Made by a program: the position numbers and the translations under genes
Notes under the pieces: generated by a model
What the model was told of the DNA's origin: nothing
The model's database searches: none
The model's input: the letters and a program-made list of their open reading frames with translations, nothing else
Assembly (NCBI RefSeq): GCF_014651075.1
Contig: NZ_BMWE01000005.1
Coordinates: forward strand, 186,001 to 250,000
Direction of reading: 5' to 3'
From: Streptomyces djakartensis
GTDB taxonomy: Bacteria; Actinomycetota; Actinomycetes; Streptomycetales; Streptomycetaceae
Length of the DNA: 64,000 bases
Shown: piece by piece, positions 38,055-47,743 of the stretch
Layout: every line of letters starts with the position of its first letter
How positions within the stretch are numbered: position 1 is the first letter of the stretch

Positions 38055-38495
38055 GTGGCGAACATCCTGCTCGAACGAACGGCCCCGCTCCCCCTCGACG
38101 AGGCGTGGCGGCGGATCACCCGGTGGCGGCGGCACGGTGAGGCGGTGCCGCTGACCGTGGTCAGAGTCGACCCGCCCGAGCCGACCCGTCGGGGAACCGT
38201 CGTCGTGGCCCGCTCGGGCGTCGGCCCGCTGTCCTTCGACGACCCGATGGAGGTCACGGTGTGGCAGCCGCCCGAGGGCGGGGCACCGGGGCTGTGCCGC
38301 CTGGAGAAGCGGGGCCGGGTGGTTCTCGGCTGGGCGGAGCTGGAGGTCCGGCCGGGCCCCGGAGGCCGTACCCGCGTGCTCTGGCGGGAGGAGATCCGGA
38401 TCCGGCTGCTGCCGCCGCTCCTCGACGGCGTGGTGCGGCGCTCTTCCCGGTATGTGTTCGGGCGGGCGCTGAACCGCCTGCTCAGGTCGCCGTGA
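38055..38495 (+). CDS. SRPBCC-type small protein
   Basis: 146 residues from the GTG at 38055. Pattern fits the START/Bet v1 (SRPBCC) fold: ILLERTAPLPLDEAWRRITRW at the N-terminus, alternating strand segments (TVVVARSGVGP, VTVWQPPEGG, CRLEKRGRVVLGWAELEVRP), and a long C-terminal helix (VVRRSSRYVFGRALNRLL). These bind hydrophobic ligands or lipids; specific role unknown. Convergent with xdhC. Confidence 0.75.
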   Translation: MANILLERTAPLPLDEAWRRITRWRRHGEAVPLTVVRVDPPEPTRRGTVVVARSGVGPLSFDDPMEVTVWQPPEGGAPGLCRLEKRGRVVLGWAELEVRPGPGGRTRVLWREEIRIRLLPPLLDGVVRRSSRYVFGRALNRLLRSP

Positions 38496-38534
38496 CGGCC
38501 GGCCCCGTGCCGCGCCTGACGGCCCCCGGCCCGG

Positions 38535-39686
38535 TCAGGCGACCGACCCGATCCGCCGTACCGCCTTCACCTCCGGCTCGTGGTGGATCGGCGTGTGCGC
38601 CCCGGTCAGCGAGACCCCGCTGCCGCCTCGCCGCTCGGCGACGATCTCGGACGCGATCGACAGTGCCGTCTCCTCGGGCGTGCGGGCCCCGAGGTCCAGG
38701 CCGATCGGGGAGCGCAGCCGGCTCAGCTCCGGCTCGGTGAGGCCGGCTTCGCGCAGGCGTGCGGCGCGGTCCAGGTGGGTGCGCCGGGAGCCCATGGCAC
38801 CGACGTACGCCACCGGCAGGCGCAATGCCAGCTTCAGCAGGGGCACGTCGAACTTGGCGTCGTGGGTCAGGACGCACAGGACCGTGCGGGCGTCGACGTC
38901 CGTGCGCTCGAGGTAGCGGTGGGGCCACTCCACGACGACCTCGTCGGCCTCCGGGAAACGCGCGGGGGTCGCGAAGACGGGCCGCGCGTCGCACACCGTG
39001 ACGTGGTGGCCGAGGAACTTGCCGACCCGGACCAGGGCGGAGGCGAAGTCGACAGCGCCGAACACGATCATGCGGGGCGGCGGGACCGAGGACTCGACCA
39101 GAACGGTGAGCGGCGCTCCGCAGCGTGAGCCCTGCTCTCCGATCTCCACGGTGCCAGTGCGGCCCGCGTCCAGGAGGGCGCGGGCCTCGGCGGCGACCGT
39201 GCGGTCCAGTTCCGGGCGCGCGCCGAAGCCGCCCTCACGGGAGCCGTCGGGGCGGACGAGCAGGGCCCGGCCGGTCAGCTCGCGCGGCCCCGACACGATG
39301 CGTGCCACCGCCGCCGCCTCCCCTCGAGCGGCGGCGCCGATCGCGGACGCGACCACCGGCCGGACCGGATCGGCGGCCCGTACCGGGGTGACCAGGACGT
39401 CGATGACGCCGCCGCAGGTCAGACCCACGGCGAAGGCGTCGTCGTCGCTGTAGCCGAAGCGCTCCAGGACGGTCTCGCCGTCCCGCAGCGCCTGTTCGCA
39501 CAGCTCGTGGACCGCGCCCTCCACACAGCCGCCGGAGACCGAGCCGATGGCCGTGCCCTCGGCGTCCACGGCGAGCGCGGCACCGGGCCCGCGGGGTGCG
39601 CTGCCGCCGACGGCCACCACGGTGGCCACGGCGAAGTCACGTCCCTGCTCGACCCACCGGTTCAGCTCCTCGGCGATGTCCAGCAT
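38535..39686 (-). CDS. xdhC: XdhC-family molybdenum-cofactor insertion protein
   Basis: 383 residues. N-terminal XdhC/CoxI domain with VAVGGSAPRGPGAALAV and GSVSGGCVEGAVHELC; C-terminal Rossmann domain with MIVFGAVDFASALVRVGKFLGHHVTVCD, VLTHDAKFDVPLLK and AYVGAMGSRRTH. XdhC binds and sulfurates Moco and delivers it to xanthine dehydrogenase. It follows the three xdh structural genes on the same strand after 79 nt. Confidence 0.92.
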   Translation of the reverse strand: MLDIAEELNRWVEQGRDFAVATVVAVGGSAPRGPGAALAVDAEGTAIGSVSGGCVEGAVHELCEQALRDGETVLERFGYSDDDAFAVGLTCGGVIDVLVTPVRAADPVRPVVASAIGAAARGEAAAVARIVSGPRELTGRALLVRPDGSREGGFGARPELDRTVAAEARALLDAGRTGTVEIGEQGSRCGAPLTVLVESSVPPPRMIVFGAVDFASALVRVGKFLGHHVTVCDARPVFATPARFPEADEVVVEWPHRYLERTDVDARTVLCVLTHDAKFDVPLLKLALRLPVAYVGAMGSRRTHLDRAARLREAGLTEPELSRLRSPIGLDLGARTPEETALSIASEIVAERRGGSGVSLTGAHTPIHHEPEVKAVRRIGSVA

Positions 39687-39765
39687 CTGTCTCGGTCTCC
39701 TTGGGTCGGCGAGGCGGCGAGCTGTGGAATCCCGGGGGACGAGTTCCCCGGCGGGACGCTGTGGC

Positions 39766-42162
39766 TCAGCCCTCGGAGCGTCGCGTGCCGGTCAGGTGCT
39801 CGGGTCGGACCGGCGTCCTGTTCAGCTCCAGGCCGGTCGCGTCGCGGATCGCCGCGAGGACCGCCGGGGTGGACGACAGGGTGGGTGCCTCGCCGACGCC
39901 GCGCAGCCCGTACGGGGCGTGCTCGTCGGCGAGTTCCAGCACGTCGACCGGGATGGTCGGCGTGTCGAGGATCGTCGGGATCAGGTAATCGGTGAAGGAC
40001 GGGTTCTTGACCTTCGCCGTCTTCGGATCGACGACGATCTCCTCCATGACCGCCATGCCCAGGCCCTGCGTCGTGCCGCCCTGGATCTGGCCGAGCACGG
40101 ACAGCGGGTTGAGTGCCTTGCCGACGTCCTGGGCGCAGGCCAGCTCGATGACCTTCACCAGGCCGAGTTCGGTGTCGACCTCGACGACGGCGCGGTGCGC
40201 GGCGAAGGAGTACTGGACGTGCCCGTTGCCCTGGCCGGTGCGCGGGTGGAAGGGCTCGGTCGGCCGGTGCCGCCACTCCTCCTCGACCTCGACGCTCTCG
40301 CCCTCCAGGACGTCGGCCAGGTCGGCGAGGGCCTCGCCGCCGTCCGTGACGACCTTGCCGCCCTCCAGCAGCAGCTCGGCTGTCGCCCAGGCCGGGTGGT
40401 GGGAGCCGAACTTGCGACGCCCGATCTCCAGCACCTTCTCGCGCACCAGCTCGCAGGCGTGTCTGATCGCCCCGCCGGTGACGTACGTCTGCCGGGAGGC
40501 GGAGGTCGAACCGGCGCTGCCCACCCGGGTGTCGGCCGGGTTGATGGTGACCTGGGTGACGCCCAGCTCGGTGCGGGCGATCTGCGCGTGGACGGTGACA
40601 CCGCCCTGGCCGACCTCGGCCATGGCGGTGTGGACGGTGACGACGGGCTCGCCGCCCACGACCTCCATCCGGACCCTGGCGGTCGAGTAGTCGTCGAAAC
40701 CCTCCGAGAAGCCCACGTTCTTGATGCCGACCGCGTAGCCGACCCCGCGGACGACGCCCTCCCCGTGCGTGGTGTTCGACAGTCCGCCGGGCAGCTGCCG
40801 CACGTCGGCGCCCTCGCTGGACTCCCATTGGCGCTCCGGCGGCATGGGCATCGCCTTGACCCGGCGCAGGAGTTCGGCGACCGGCGCCGGGGAGTCGACC
40901 GGCTGCCCGGTGGGCATGACGGTGCCCTGCTCCATGGCGTTGAGCTGCCGGAACTCCACCGGGTCCATGCCGAGCCGGGCGGCGAGCTTGTCCATCTGCG
41001 CCTCGTAGGCGAAGCACGCCTGGACCGCGCCGAAGCCGCGCATGGCGCCGCAGGGCGGGTTGTTGGTGTAGAGGGCGAGGGCCTCGATGTCCACGTCGTC
41101 GATCACGTACGGGCCGACGGACAGCGAGGAGGCGTTGCCGACGACCGCCGGGGAGGCCGAGGCGTAGGCCCCGCCGTCCAGGACGATCCGGCACTTCATG
41201 TGGGTCAGCTTGCCGTCGCGGGTGGCTCCGTGCTCGTAGTGGAGCTTGGCCGGGTGGCGGTGGACATGGCCGAAGAAGGACTCGAACCGGTTGTAGACGA
41301 TCTTGACGGGCTTGCCCGTGCGGAGCGCCAGCAGGCAGGCGTGGATCTGCATCGACAGGTCCTCGCGGCCGCCGAACGCGCCGCCGACGCCGGACAGCGT
41401 CATCCGCACCTTGTCCTCGGGCAGCCCGAGCACGGGCGCGATCTGCCGCAGGTCGCTGTGCAGCCACTGGGTGGCGATGTAGAGGTGGACGCCGCCGTCC
41501 TCCTCCGGCACCGCGAGGCCGGACTCGGGGCCGAGGAAGGCCTGGTCCTGCATGCCGAAGGTGTACTCGCCCTCGACGATCACGTCGGCGCGCGCACGGG
41601 CCCGCGCCACGTCGCCGCGGACGATCGGCTGGCGGTGGAGGATGTTGGGGTGCGGGACGTGGCCGGCGTGGTGGTCTTCACGGTTCTCGTGGACGAGGAC
41701 GGCGTCCGGGGCGGTCGCGGAGGCCTCGTCGGTGATGACGGGGAGTTCGCGGTAGTCGACCTTGATCTTGGCGGCGGCGCGGCGGGCGGTCTCCGGGTGG
41801 TCGGCGGCGACGATCGCGACCGGCTCGCCGTGGTGGCGGACCTTGCCGTGGGCGAGGACCGGGGTGTCCCGGATCTCCAGCCCGTAGTGCTTCACGTCCG
41901 TGGGCAGGTCGTCGTACGTCAGGACGGCGTGGACGCCCGGCAGGGCGAGGGCCTCACTCGTGTCGATGGACACGATCTGCGCGTGCGCGACCGTCGACCG
42001 GAGGATCTGCCCCCAGAGCATGTCCTCGTGCCACATGTCGGACGAGTAGGCGAACTCGCCGGTGACCTTGAGGGTGCCGTCCGGACGGAGGGTGGACTCA
42101 CCGATGCCGCCCTTGGTCTGCGACCCCTGGGTGATCTTGGTGGGTGCGCCGTTGGCTGCCAT
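39766..42162 (-). CDS. Xanthine dehydrogenase, molybdopterin-binding subunit
   Basis: 798 residues from the ATG at 42162. Ald_Xan_dh N-terminal domain (KVTGEFAYSSDM, LALPGVHAVLTYDDLP) and the Moco-binding part with GGAFGGRED, NPPCGAMRGFGAVQ, QGGTTQGLGMAVMEE and RGVGEAPT near the C-terminus, whose glutamate is the catalytic base. Oxidises hypoxanthine or xanthine to uric acid in purine degradation. Starts 2 nt after the iron-sulfur subunit gene. Role supported by PucR and XdhC next to it. Confidence 0.92.
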   Translation of the reverse strand: MAANGAPTKITQGSQTKGGIGESTLRPDGTLKVTGEFAYSSDMWHEDMLWGQILRSTVAHAQIVSIDTSEALALPGVHAVLTYDDLPTDVKHYGLEIRDTPVLAHGKVRHHGEPVAIVAADHPETARRAAAKIKVDYRELPVITDEASATAPDAVLVHENREDHHAGHVPHPNILHRQPIVRGDVARARARADVIVEGEYTFGMQDQAFLGPESGLAVPEEDGGVHLYIATQWLHSDLRQIAPVLGLPEDKVRMTLSGVGGAFGGREDLSMQIHACLLALRTGKPVKIVYNRFESFFGHVHRHPAKLHYEHGATRDGKLTHMKCRIVLDGGAYASASPAVVGNASSLSVGPYVIDDVDIEALALYTNNPPCGAMRGFGAVQACFAYEAQMDKLAARLGMDPVEFRQLNAMEQGTVMPTGQPVDSPAPVAELLRRVKAMPMPPERQWESSEGADVRQLPGGLSNTTHGEGVVRGVGYAVGIKNVGFSEGFDDYSTARVRMEVVGGEPVVTVHTAMAEVGQGGVTVHAQIARTELGVTQVTINPADTRVGSAGSTSASRQTYVTGGAIRHACELVREKVLEIGRRKFGSHHPAWATAELLLEGGKVVTDGGEALADLADVLEGESVEVEEEWRHRPTEPFHPRTGQGNGHVQYSFAAHRAVVEVDTELGLVKVIELACAQDVGKALNPLSVLGQIQGGTTQGLGMAVMEEIVVDPKTAKVKNPSFTDYLIPTILDTPTIPVDVLELADEHAPYGLRGVGEAPTLSSTPAVLAAIRDATGLELNRTPVRPEHLTGTRRSEG

Positions 42163-42164
42163 GG

Positions 42165-42721
<557 letters not shown>

Positions 42722-42722
<1 letters not shown>

Positions 42723-43612
42723 TACGCGGCTCCCTCGGTGATGCGGCGGGCGCCGCGGTAGGACTCCCAGGTCCAGGTCAGCGTGCGGCGGGCCATGACG
42801 CCGACCGCGTGGCGGCGGTAGCTCGCGGTGCCCCGGACGTCGTCGATCGGGTTGCAGGCGGCCGAGCACAGGTCCGCGAACCGCTGGGCGACCGACGGGG
42901 TGACGATCTTCCCGTTGTCCCAGAAACCACCCTCCTCCAGAGCGGCGTTCAGAAACTCCTCGGCGACCTTGGCCCGAACGGGTGTCGGGGCGGCCGAACC
43001 GATCCCGGTCCGCACGGTCCGCGTCTGCGGGTGCAGCGCCAGCCCGAAGGCGCACACGGCGATGACCATGGCGTTCCGGGTCCCCACCTTGGAGAACTGC
43101 TGCGGCCCGTCGGCCTTCCTCACGTGCACGGCCCGGATCAGCTCATCAGCCGCGAGCGCGTTGCGCTTCACGCCGGTGTAGAACTCGTCGATCGGGATGC
43201 GCCGCGACCCGCGCACCGACTCGACCTCCACCTCGGCGCCCGCGGCGAGCAGCGCGGGGTGGGCGTCGCCCGCCGGGGAGGCGGTGCCGAGGTTGCCGCC
43301 GACGCCGCCGCGGTTGCGGATCTGCGGGGAGGCGACCGTGTGCGAGGCGAGGGCCAGCCCCGGCAGCTCGGCGCGCAGGTTCTCCATGATCCGGGTGTAG
43401 GGCACGGAGGCGCCGAGCCGGACGCTCTCCGCCCCGACCTCCCACTCGAAGAGGTCACCGACACGGTTCAGGTCCATGAGGTACTCGGGCCGGCGGTGGT
43501 CGAAGTTGATCTCGACCATCACGTCGGTGCCACCCGCAATCGGCACAGCGGTGGGGTGCTCGGCTTTCGCGGCGAGCGCCTCCTCCCAGCTGGCGGGGCG
43601 AAGGAAGTCCAT
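42722..43612 (-). CDS. Xanthine dehydrogenase, FAD-binding subunit
   Basis: 296 residues. FAD-binding motifs PIAGGTDVMVEI near 24 and IRNRGGVGGNLGTASPAGD near 100, then the CO-dehydrogenase flavoprotein C-terminal domain (FSKVGTRNAMVIAVCAFGLAL). Transfers electrons from the iron-sulfur clusters to NAD. First gene of the xdh operon, divergent from PucR across 259 bp. Confidence 0.93.
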
Positions 43613-43784
43613 GACCGGCTCTCTTCTCCGTCATCTCGTGGGGCGATCAGATTGAGCCAATCCGTGTGCGGCGGTCCCGGCTCGTCATGTGCTGTCGACG
43701 CGTGATGGACCCAGTACACAGCGCGGCACTCCGACGGGTCAGTCACGGAAACCATGAAGGAGTTGGCTGGCCAGGGCGGGCATC

Positions 43785-43804
43785 TTGTAGATTCGTATGA
43801 ACAA
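43785..43804. promoter_or_regulatory. Imperfect dyad TTGT-n12-ACAA, candidate PucR operator
   Basis: The 20-bp segment from 43785 has half-sites TTGTAGATTC and, on the other strand, TTGTTCATAC, which agree at 7 of 10 positions. It is the only AT-rich dyad in the gap between the divergent xdh operon and pucR. Confidence 0.45.
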
Positions 43805-43871
43805 AGGCCCTCAGGAACGTCCTCGTCTTCCTGTGGAAACGTGATCGAGACAAAGAACGGCGGCGACGAGC

Positions 43872-45545
43872 ATGCGGCTGCGCGCACTGCTGGAGACGGA
43901 CGCGCTGGGCCTGAAGCTGCTGAGCGGCGAGGACGAGCTGGACCGCACCGTGCGCGGCGTGATGACCACCGACCTCAGGGATCCCAGCCGCTACCTGTCG
44001 GGCGGCGAACTGGTGCTCACCGGCCTCGCCTGGCGCCGGGGCGCCGCGGACTCGGAGCCGTTCGTCCGGCTCCTGGTGCAGGAGGGCGTGGCCGCCCTGG
44101 CGGCCGGCGAGGCCGAGCTGGGCGACGTGCCGGAGGACCTGGTCGTCGCCTGCGCACGGCACCGCCTCCCGCTCTTCGCGGTCCACGAGTCGGTGGCCTT
44201 CGCGACCATCACCGAGCACGTCGTGCGGCAGGTCTCCGGCGAGCGCGCCGGAGACCTCGCGGCGGTCGTCGACCGGCACCGCCGGATGATGACCTCGGGC
44301 CCGGCCGGCGGCGGCCCGGACGTGGTCCTCGACCTGCTCGGCTCGGACCTGGACCTGCGGGCCTGGGTCCTCTCCCCCACCGGCCGGCTGATCGCGGGCC
44401 CCAAGGCCGGCGCACCGGCCCTGCCCGCCGAGGCCTGCGGACGGCTGGCGGCGGAACACCTCACGGCCACCCGCTCGGGCCGCCGCGCCCCGCACCGCGT
44501 CCTCCTGGGCGGCTCCACCTACTCCCTGTTCCCGGTCCGCTCGACGGGCCGCTCACCGCAGACCGCCCGCGACGTCCGCGAGACCGTGCTGTCCGACTGG
44601 CTGCTGGCCGTCGAGGCGGACGCCGGGGACTGGGCCGAGGAGCGCCTGGACCTGCTGCACGGCGTCACCCAGCTGATCGCGGTCGAGCGCGACCGCCGGG
44701 ACGCCGCCCGCACGGTCCGCCGCCGCCTCGCCCAGGAGGTCCTGGAACTGGTCCAGACGGGCGCGGCCCCCGCCGAGATCGCCGCCCGTCTGCGCGTGGC
44801 CGCACCGGTGCTGCTGCCCGGCCTCGGCGCGGCGCCGCACTGGCAGGTGGTCGTGGCCCGCGTCGACTGGGACGGCGGGGAGACCGAGAGCGGCCCGATG
44901 GCCCAGGCCCTGCTGGAGGAGATCCTGGTCGACCCGCTGCCGGCGGGCCCGGATCACTCCGACCGCATCGCCGTGGCCCACACGGGCGAGGAGGCCGTCG
45001 CCCTCGTCCCGCTGCCCGCCGTCCCGACGGAGCCCGACGGCTCGGAGACCGGCATCGTCGCGGACGCCCTGCTGGAGTCCGTACGGGACCCCCTCACGGC
45101 GGGTCTCGACGACGACGGGCGCCTCACCCTCGGTGTCAGCGCGACGGTCCACTCGGCGGAGGGACTGCGGGGCGCACTGGAGGAGGCCCGGCACGCCCGC
45201 CGCGTGGCGGCGGCACGCCCCGGCCGGGTCTGCGCGGCGGGCCACCAGGAGCTGGCCTCCCACGTCCTGCTCCTGCCCTTCGTCCCGGACGACGTCCGGC
45301 GCGCGTTCACGGCCCGCCTCCTGGACCCGCTCCGCGACTACGACCGCCGCCACCGAGCCGAACTGATCCCCACGCTGGAGGCCTTCCTGGACTGCGACGG
45401 CTCCTGGACCCGCTGCGCCTCCCGCCTGCACCTGCACGTCAACACGTTGCGCTACCGAGTGGGCCGCATCGAGCAGTTGACGGGCCGGGACCTCTCACGT
45501 CTCGAGGACAAGCTGGACTTCTTCCTGGCACTGCGCATGAGCTGA
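43872..45545 (+). CDS. pucR: PucR-family transcriptional regulator of purine catabolism
   Basis: 557 residues. N-terminal PucR domain (LRALLETDALGLKLLSGEDELDR, RYLSGGELVLTGLAWRRG), a GGDEF-like middle domain, and the C-terminal HTH_30 (CASRLHLHVNTLRYRVGRIEQLTG). PucR-type proteins control uptake and degradation of purines or allantoin. Divergent arrangement with the xdh genes makes these the likely target. A longer overlapping plus-strand frame is a shadow. Ribosome site is weak. Confidence 0.9.
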   Translation: MRLRALLETDALGLKLLSGEDELDRTVRGVMTTDLRDPSRYLSGGELVLTGLAWRRGAADSEPFVRLLVQEGVAALAAGEAELGDVPEDLVVACARHRLPLFAVHESVAFATITEHVVRQVSGERAGDLAAVVDRHRRMMTSGPAGGGPDVVLDLLGSDLDLRAWVLSPTGRLIAGPKAGAPALPAEACGRLAAEHLTATRSGRRAPHRVLLGGSTYSLFPVRSTGRSPQTARDVRETVLSDWLLAVEADAGDWAEERLDLLHGVTQLIAVERDRRDAARTVRRRLAQEVLELVQTGAAPAEIAARLRVAAPVLLPGLGAAPHWQVVVARVDWDGGETESGPMAQALLEEILVDPLPAGPDHSDRIAVAHTGEEAVALVPLPAVPTEPDGSETGIVADALLESVRDPLTAGLDDDGRLTLGVSATVHSAEGLRGALEEARHARRVAAARPGRVCAAGHQELASHVLLLPFVPDDVRRAFTARLLDPLRDYDRRHRAELIPTLEAFLDCDGSWTRCASRLHLHVNTLRYRVGRIEQLTGRDLSRLEDKLDFFLALRMS

Positions 45546-45695
45546 GACGCGGACGCGTCCCGGCCCGAACTTCAAGGAGGCCGGTGTCCCACGACTTTGT
45601 GAAATCCTTCACCCACCCTCTTGGCCCGGCGCCGCGATTCGTGCTGAGATGCCGCCACCACTCAACAGCTCGATGGCGTGCTCGGGGAGGGCAAC

Positions 45696-46481
45696 GTGGC
45701 GCATACCGCCATGTCTGGTAACGGAACGACCGCCGGTGACGATCCCCTCCAGACCGCGGTATGGCGGCTGCGCTCACGCGCGTGCTGGGCCGACGCCGCC
45801 GCCCTGCTGCCGCCGGACACCCCCGCGGCGGCGCTGCAACGCGCCTCGCTGCTGGTGGAGCGGTGTCTGTACACGGAGCAGGGCTGGCAGGAGGCCGAGG
45901 ACGCCCTGCGCGTCGCCGAGGCGCTGGCGCACAGCGACGACGAGCGGGGCGCGGCCGCTTGTGAACGCGGGTACTTGGCCTACGCGGCGACGGTGCTCGC
46001 GGTCCGCGACCGCGCCGACGAGGCGCGCGCGGCGCTGGGCAGGGCGGCGGCGCTGATCCCTCCGGGGGCCGAGCGGCGGGCCCTGCTCGACTTCCGGCGC
46101 GGGTTGCTCGCGGAGAACCTGACACGGTCCCCGCAGGCGGCGCGGGCGGCGTATCGCCGAGCACACGCGGGCGCGACGGCGCACTCCGACCCGCTGCTGC
46201 TGTCCTTCACCTGGCGCCACCTGGCCGGACTCGCCCTGCGGGAGGGGGAGTTGGCGGAGGCCAGGCACGGTTTCGCCGAGTCCCTGCGGATCCGCGAGGA
46301 ACTGGGCTACCTCGTCGGCACGGCCCCGGCGCTGGTGTCCCTGGCCGACACGGAGACCGAGCCGGAGGCGTCCCGGCTGCGGGAGGAGGCGCGGCGGCTG
46401 TTCCGGTTGCTCGGGGGTGTCCCGACGTGGCTGGCGCGAGTGCTGACCCCGTTGCCTCCGGCCGCGGGGGCGACGGCCTGA
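45696..46481 (+). CDS. Tetratricopeptide-repeat protein, function unknown
   Basis: 261 residues from the GTG at 45696, preceded by GGGGAGGG. The sequence is made of paired helices with TPR spacing (AWADAAALL-type, AEDALRVAEALAHSDDERGAAACERGYLAY, ARAALGRAAALIPPG, ARHGFAESLRIREELG), resembling the TPR part of bacterial regulators but without a DNA-binding or ATPase domain. No membrane segment. Probably a protein-interaction module; partner unknown. Confidence 0.75.
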   Translation: MAHTAMSGNGTTAGDDPLQTAVWRLRSRACWADAAALLPPDTPAAALQRASLLVERCLYTEQGWQEAEDALRVAEALAHSDDERGAAACERGYLAYAATVLAVRDRADEARAALGRAAALIPPGAERRALLDFRRGLLAENLTRSPQAARAAYRRAHAGATAHSDPLLLSFTWRHLAGLALREGELAEARHGFAESLRIREELGYLVGTAPALVSLADTETEPEASRLREEARRLFRLLGGVPTWLARVLTPLPPAAGATA

Positions 46482-46780
46482 GGCCCAGCGGCCGCGGAGC
46501 TCGGCGTTGCGAGGTGCCGGGCGTTGGTGCTGGGGGCGGGGCGTTGCGCAACTCGGCGCGACGAGGTGCCGCTGCGCCCACCCGTGCCGCCCCAGCGGCA
46601 CGACTGCCCGCAGCTAGGACGGCCCGCAGCCGCGTACGCACGGAAGGGGACGTGTCGGGGGGTGTCCGCCCGCAGCGGTTGGCGCGTCAACGGACAGTCA
46701 CTCGATATCCGACTCCATCGCGCCGTTCCGAGGACGGACACCCCCCGGCGCGGCCCCGACCCCCCACCCAGCAGCAGGCG
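46482..46780. other. Intergenic stretch, 299 nt, convergent genes
   Basis: GC-rich, between the TPR gene and the GntR gene. Contains several copies of GGCGTTG(C/G) and GAGGTGCCG, but no clear hairpin terminator and no gene with a ribosome site. Confidence 0.5.
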
Positions 46781-47578
46781 TCACGCGCCACAAGCCCCCG
46801 CGAAGTGCTCCCCCACCAACTCCCGCACCACCTCCAGGTCCCGGGCGATCAACGCGTCCAGCAACGCCGTGTGCTCGTGCGCGTCCGCCACCAGGTCCGC
46901 ACACCCCCGCACCCCCGGCCCGCCCCCGACCAGCGGCCACTGGGCCCGCCGGTGCAGGTCCTCCGCGATCTGCACCAACTGCTCGTTGCCGGACAGGGAC
47001 AGCACGGCCCGGTGGAACACCCGGTCCGCGTCCGCGTAGGTGGCACGGCAGCCGGAGGACGCCGCGCGAACCGTCGCCTCGGCGAAGGGACGGAGTTCGG
47101 CCCACCGCTCGGCCGGCACCGTACGGGCCAGCCGCAGCATCACCGGCACCTCGATCAACGCCCGCACCTCGGCCAGCTCCGCCAGTTGCCGCGCCCCCCG
47201 CTCGACCACCCGGAACCCCCGGTTCGGCACAACCTCGACAGCCCCCTCGAGGGCCAGCTGCTGCATGGCCTCCCGCACCGGCGTAGCCGACACCCCGAAC
47301 CGCTCGCCGAGCGCAGGAGCCGAGTACACCTCACCGGGTCTGAGCTCCCCCGCCACCAGCGCGGCCCGCAGCGCGTCCACGATCTGCCCGCGCACCGAGG
47401 CCCGCCGCACGACGGACCGGTGCCGCGCAGGCGCGGGCTCACCGTGCGTGTGCTCACCGCGCGCCGCCCCGTCCTGCCGGGGCACCCGGGCCTGCCCGGC
47501 CTCCCCGCCCTCCCCCGCCTCCCCGGCACGCGCCTGCGGCTCCCCCGTCCGGGCGGACCCCTGCGCGACCTGCCTCAC
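46781..47578 (-). CDS. GntR-family (FadR/FCD) transcriptional regulator
   Basis: 265 residues from the GTG at 47578, which is preceded by GGAGGAGG; an ATG at 47614 (277 residues) has no ribosome site. After about 50 residues of low-complexity Gly/Ala/Arg/Glu sequence comes the GntR winged helix (VRGQIVDALRAALVAGELRPG, ERFGVSATPVREAMQQL) and then an all-helical FCD ligand domain (DADRVFHRAVL, HEHTALLDALIARD) with the conserved metal-binding histidines. The low-complexity leader is unusual. Effector and targets unknown. Confidence 0.88.
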   Translation of the reverse strand: MRQVAQGSARTGEPQARAGEAGEGGEAGQARVPRQDGAARGEHTHGEPAPARHRSVVRRASVRGQIVDALRAALVAGELRPGEVYSAPALGERFGVSATPVREAMQQLALEGAVEVVPNRGFRVVERGARQLAELAEVRALIEVPVMLRLARTVPAERWAELRPFAEATVRAASSGCRATYADADRVFHRAVLSLSGNEQLVQIAEDLHRRAQWPLVGGGPGVRGCADLVADAHEHTALLDALIARDLEVVRELVGEHFAGACGA

Positions 47579-47689
47579 GGGTCCTCCTCCGGACGTATCG
47601 GTACTTGGGGTCATTACGGCGGGTTGTTACTCGCCCGTCAAGCACCATAAGCGCACCGGCCGCCAGTTCAAATCCCAGCGATCTCCGTT

Positions 47690-47706
47690 AAGGTAAGGCT
47701 TACCTT
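47690..47706. promoter_or_regulatory. DtxR/DmdR-type iron box
   Basis: AAGGTAAG-G-CTTACCTT has two perfect 8-bp arms, and the extended TTAAGGTAAGGCTTACCTT closely resembles the streptomycete iron-regulator consensus. It lies 37 nt before the FhuF-type gene, so that gene should be repressed in iron sufficiency. Confidence 0.85.
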
Positions 47707-47743
47707 CCAACTCATCCGTTCGACAGCGTGGATCGGTGATCAC

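Noticed and set aside
43754..45721. A 655-codon plus-strand frame overlapping pucR
   Set aside because: Different phase from the PucR protein, whose N-terminal and helix-turn-helix domains are unmistakable.
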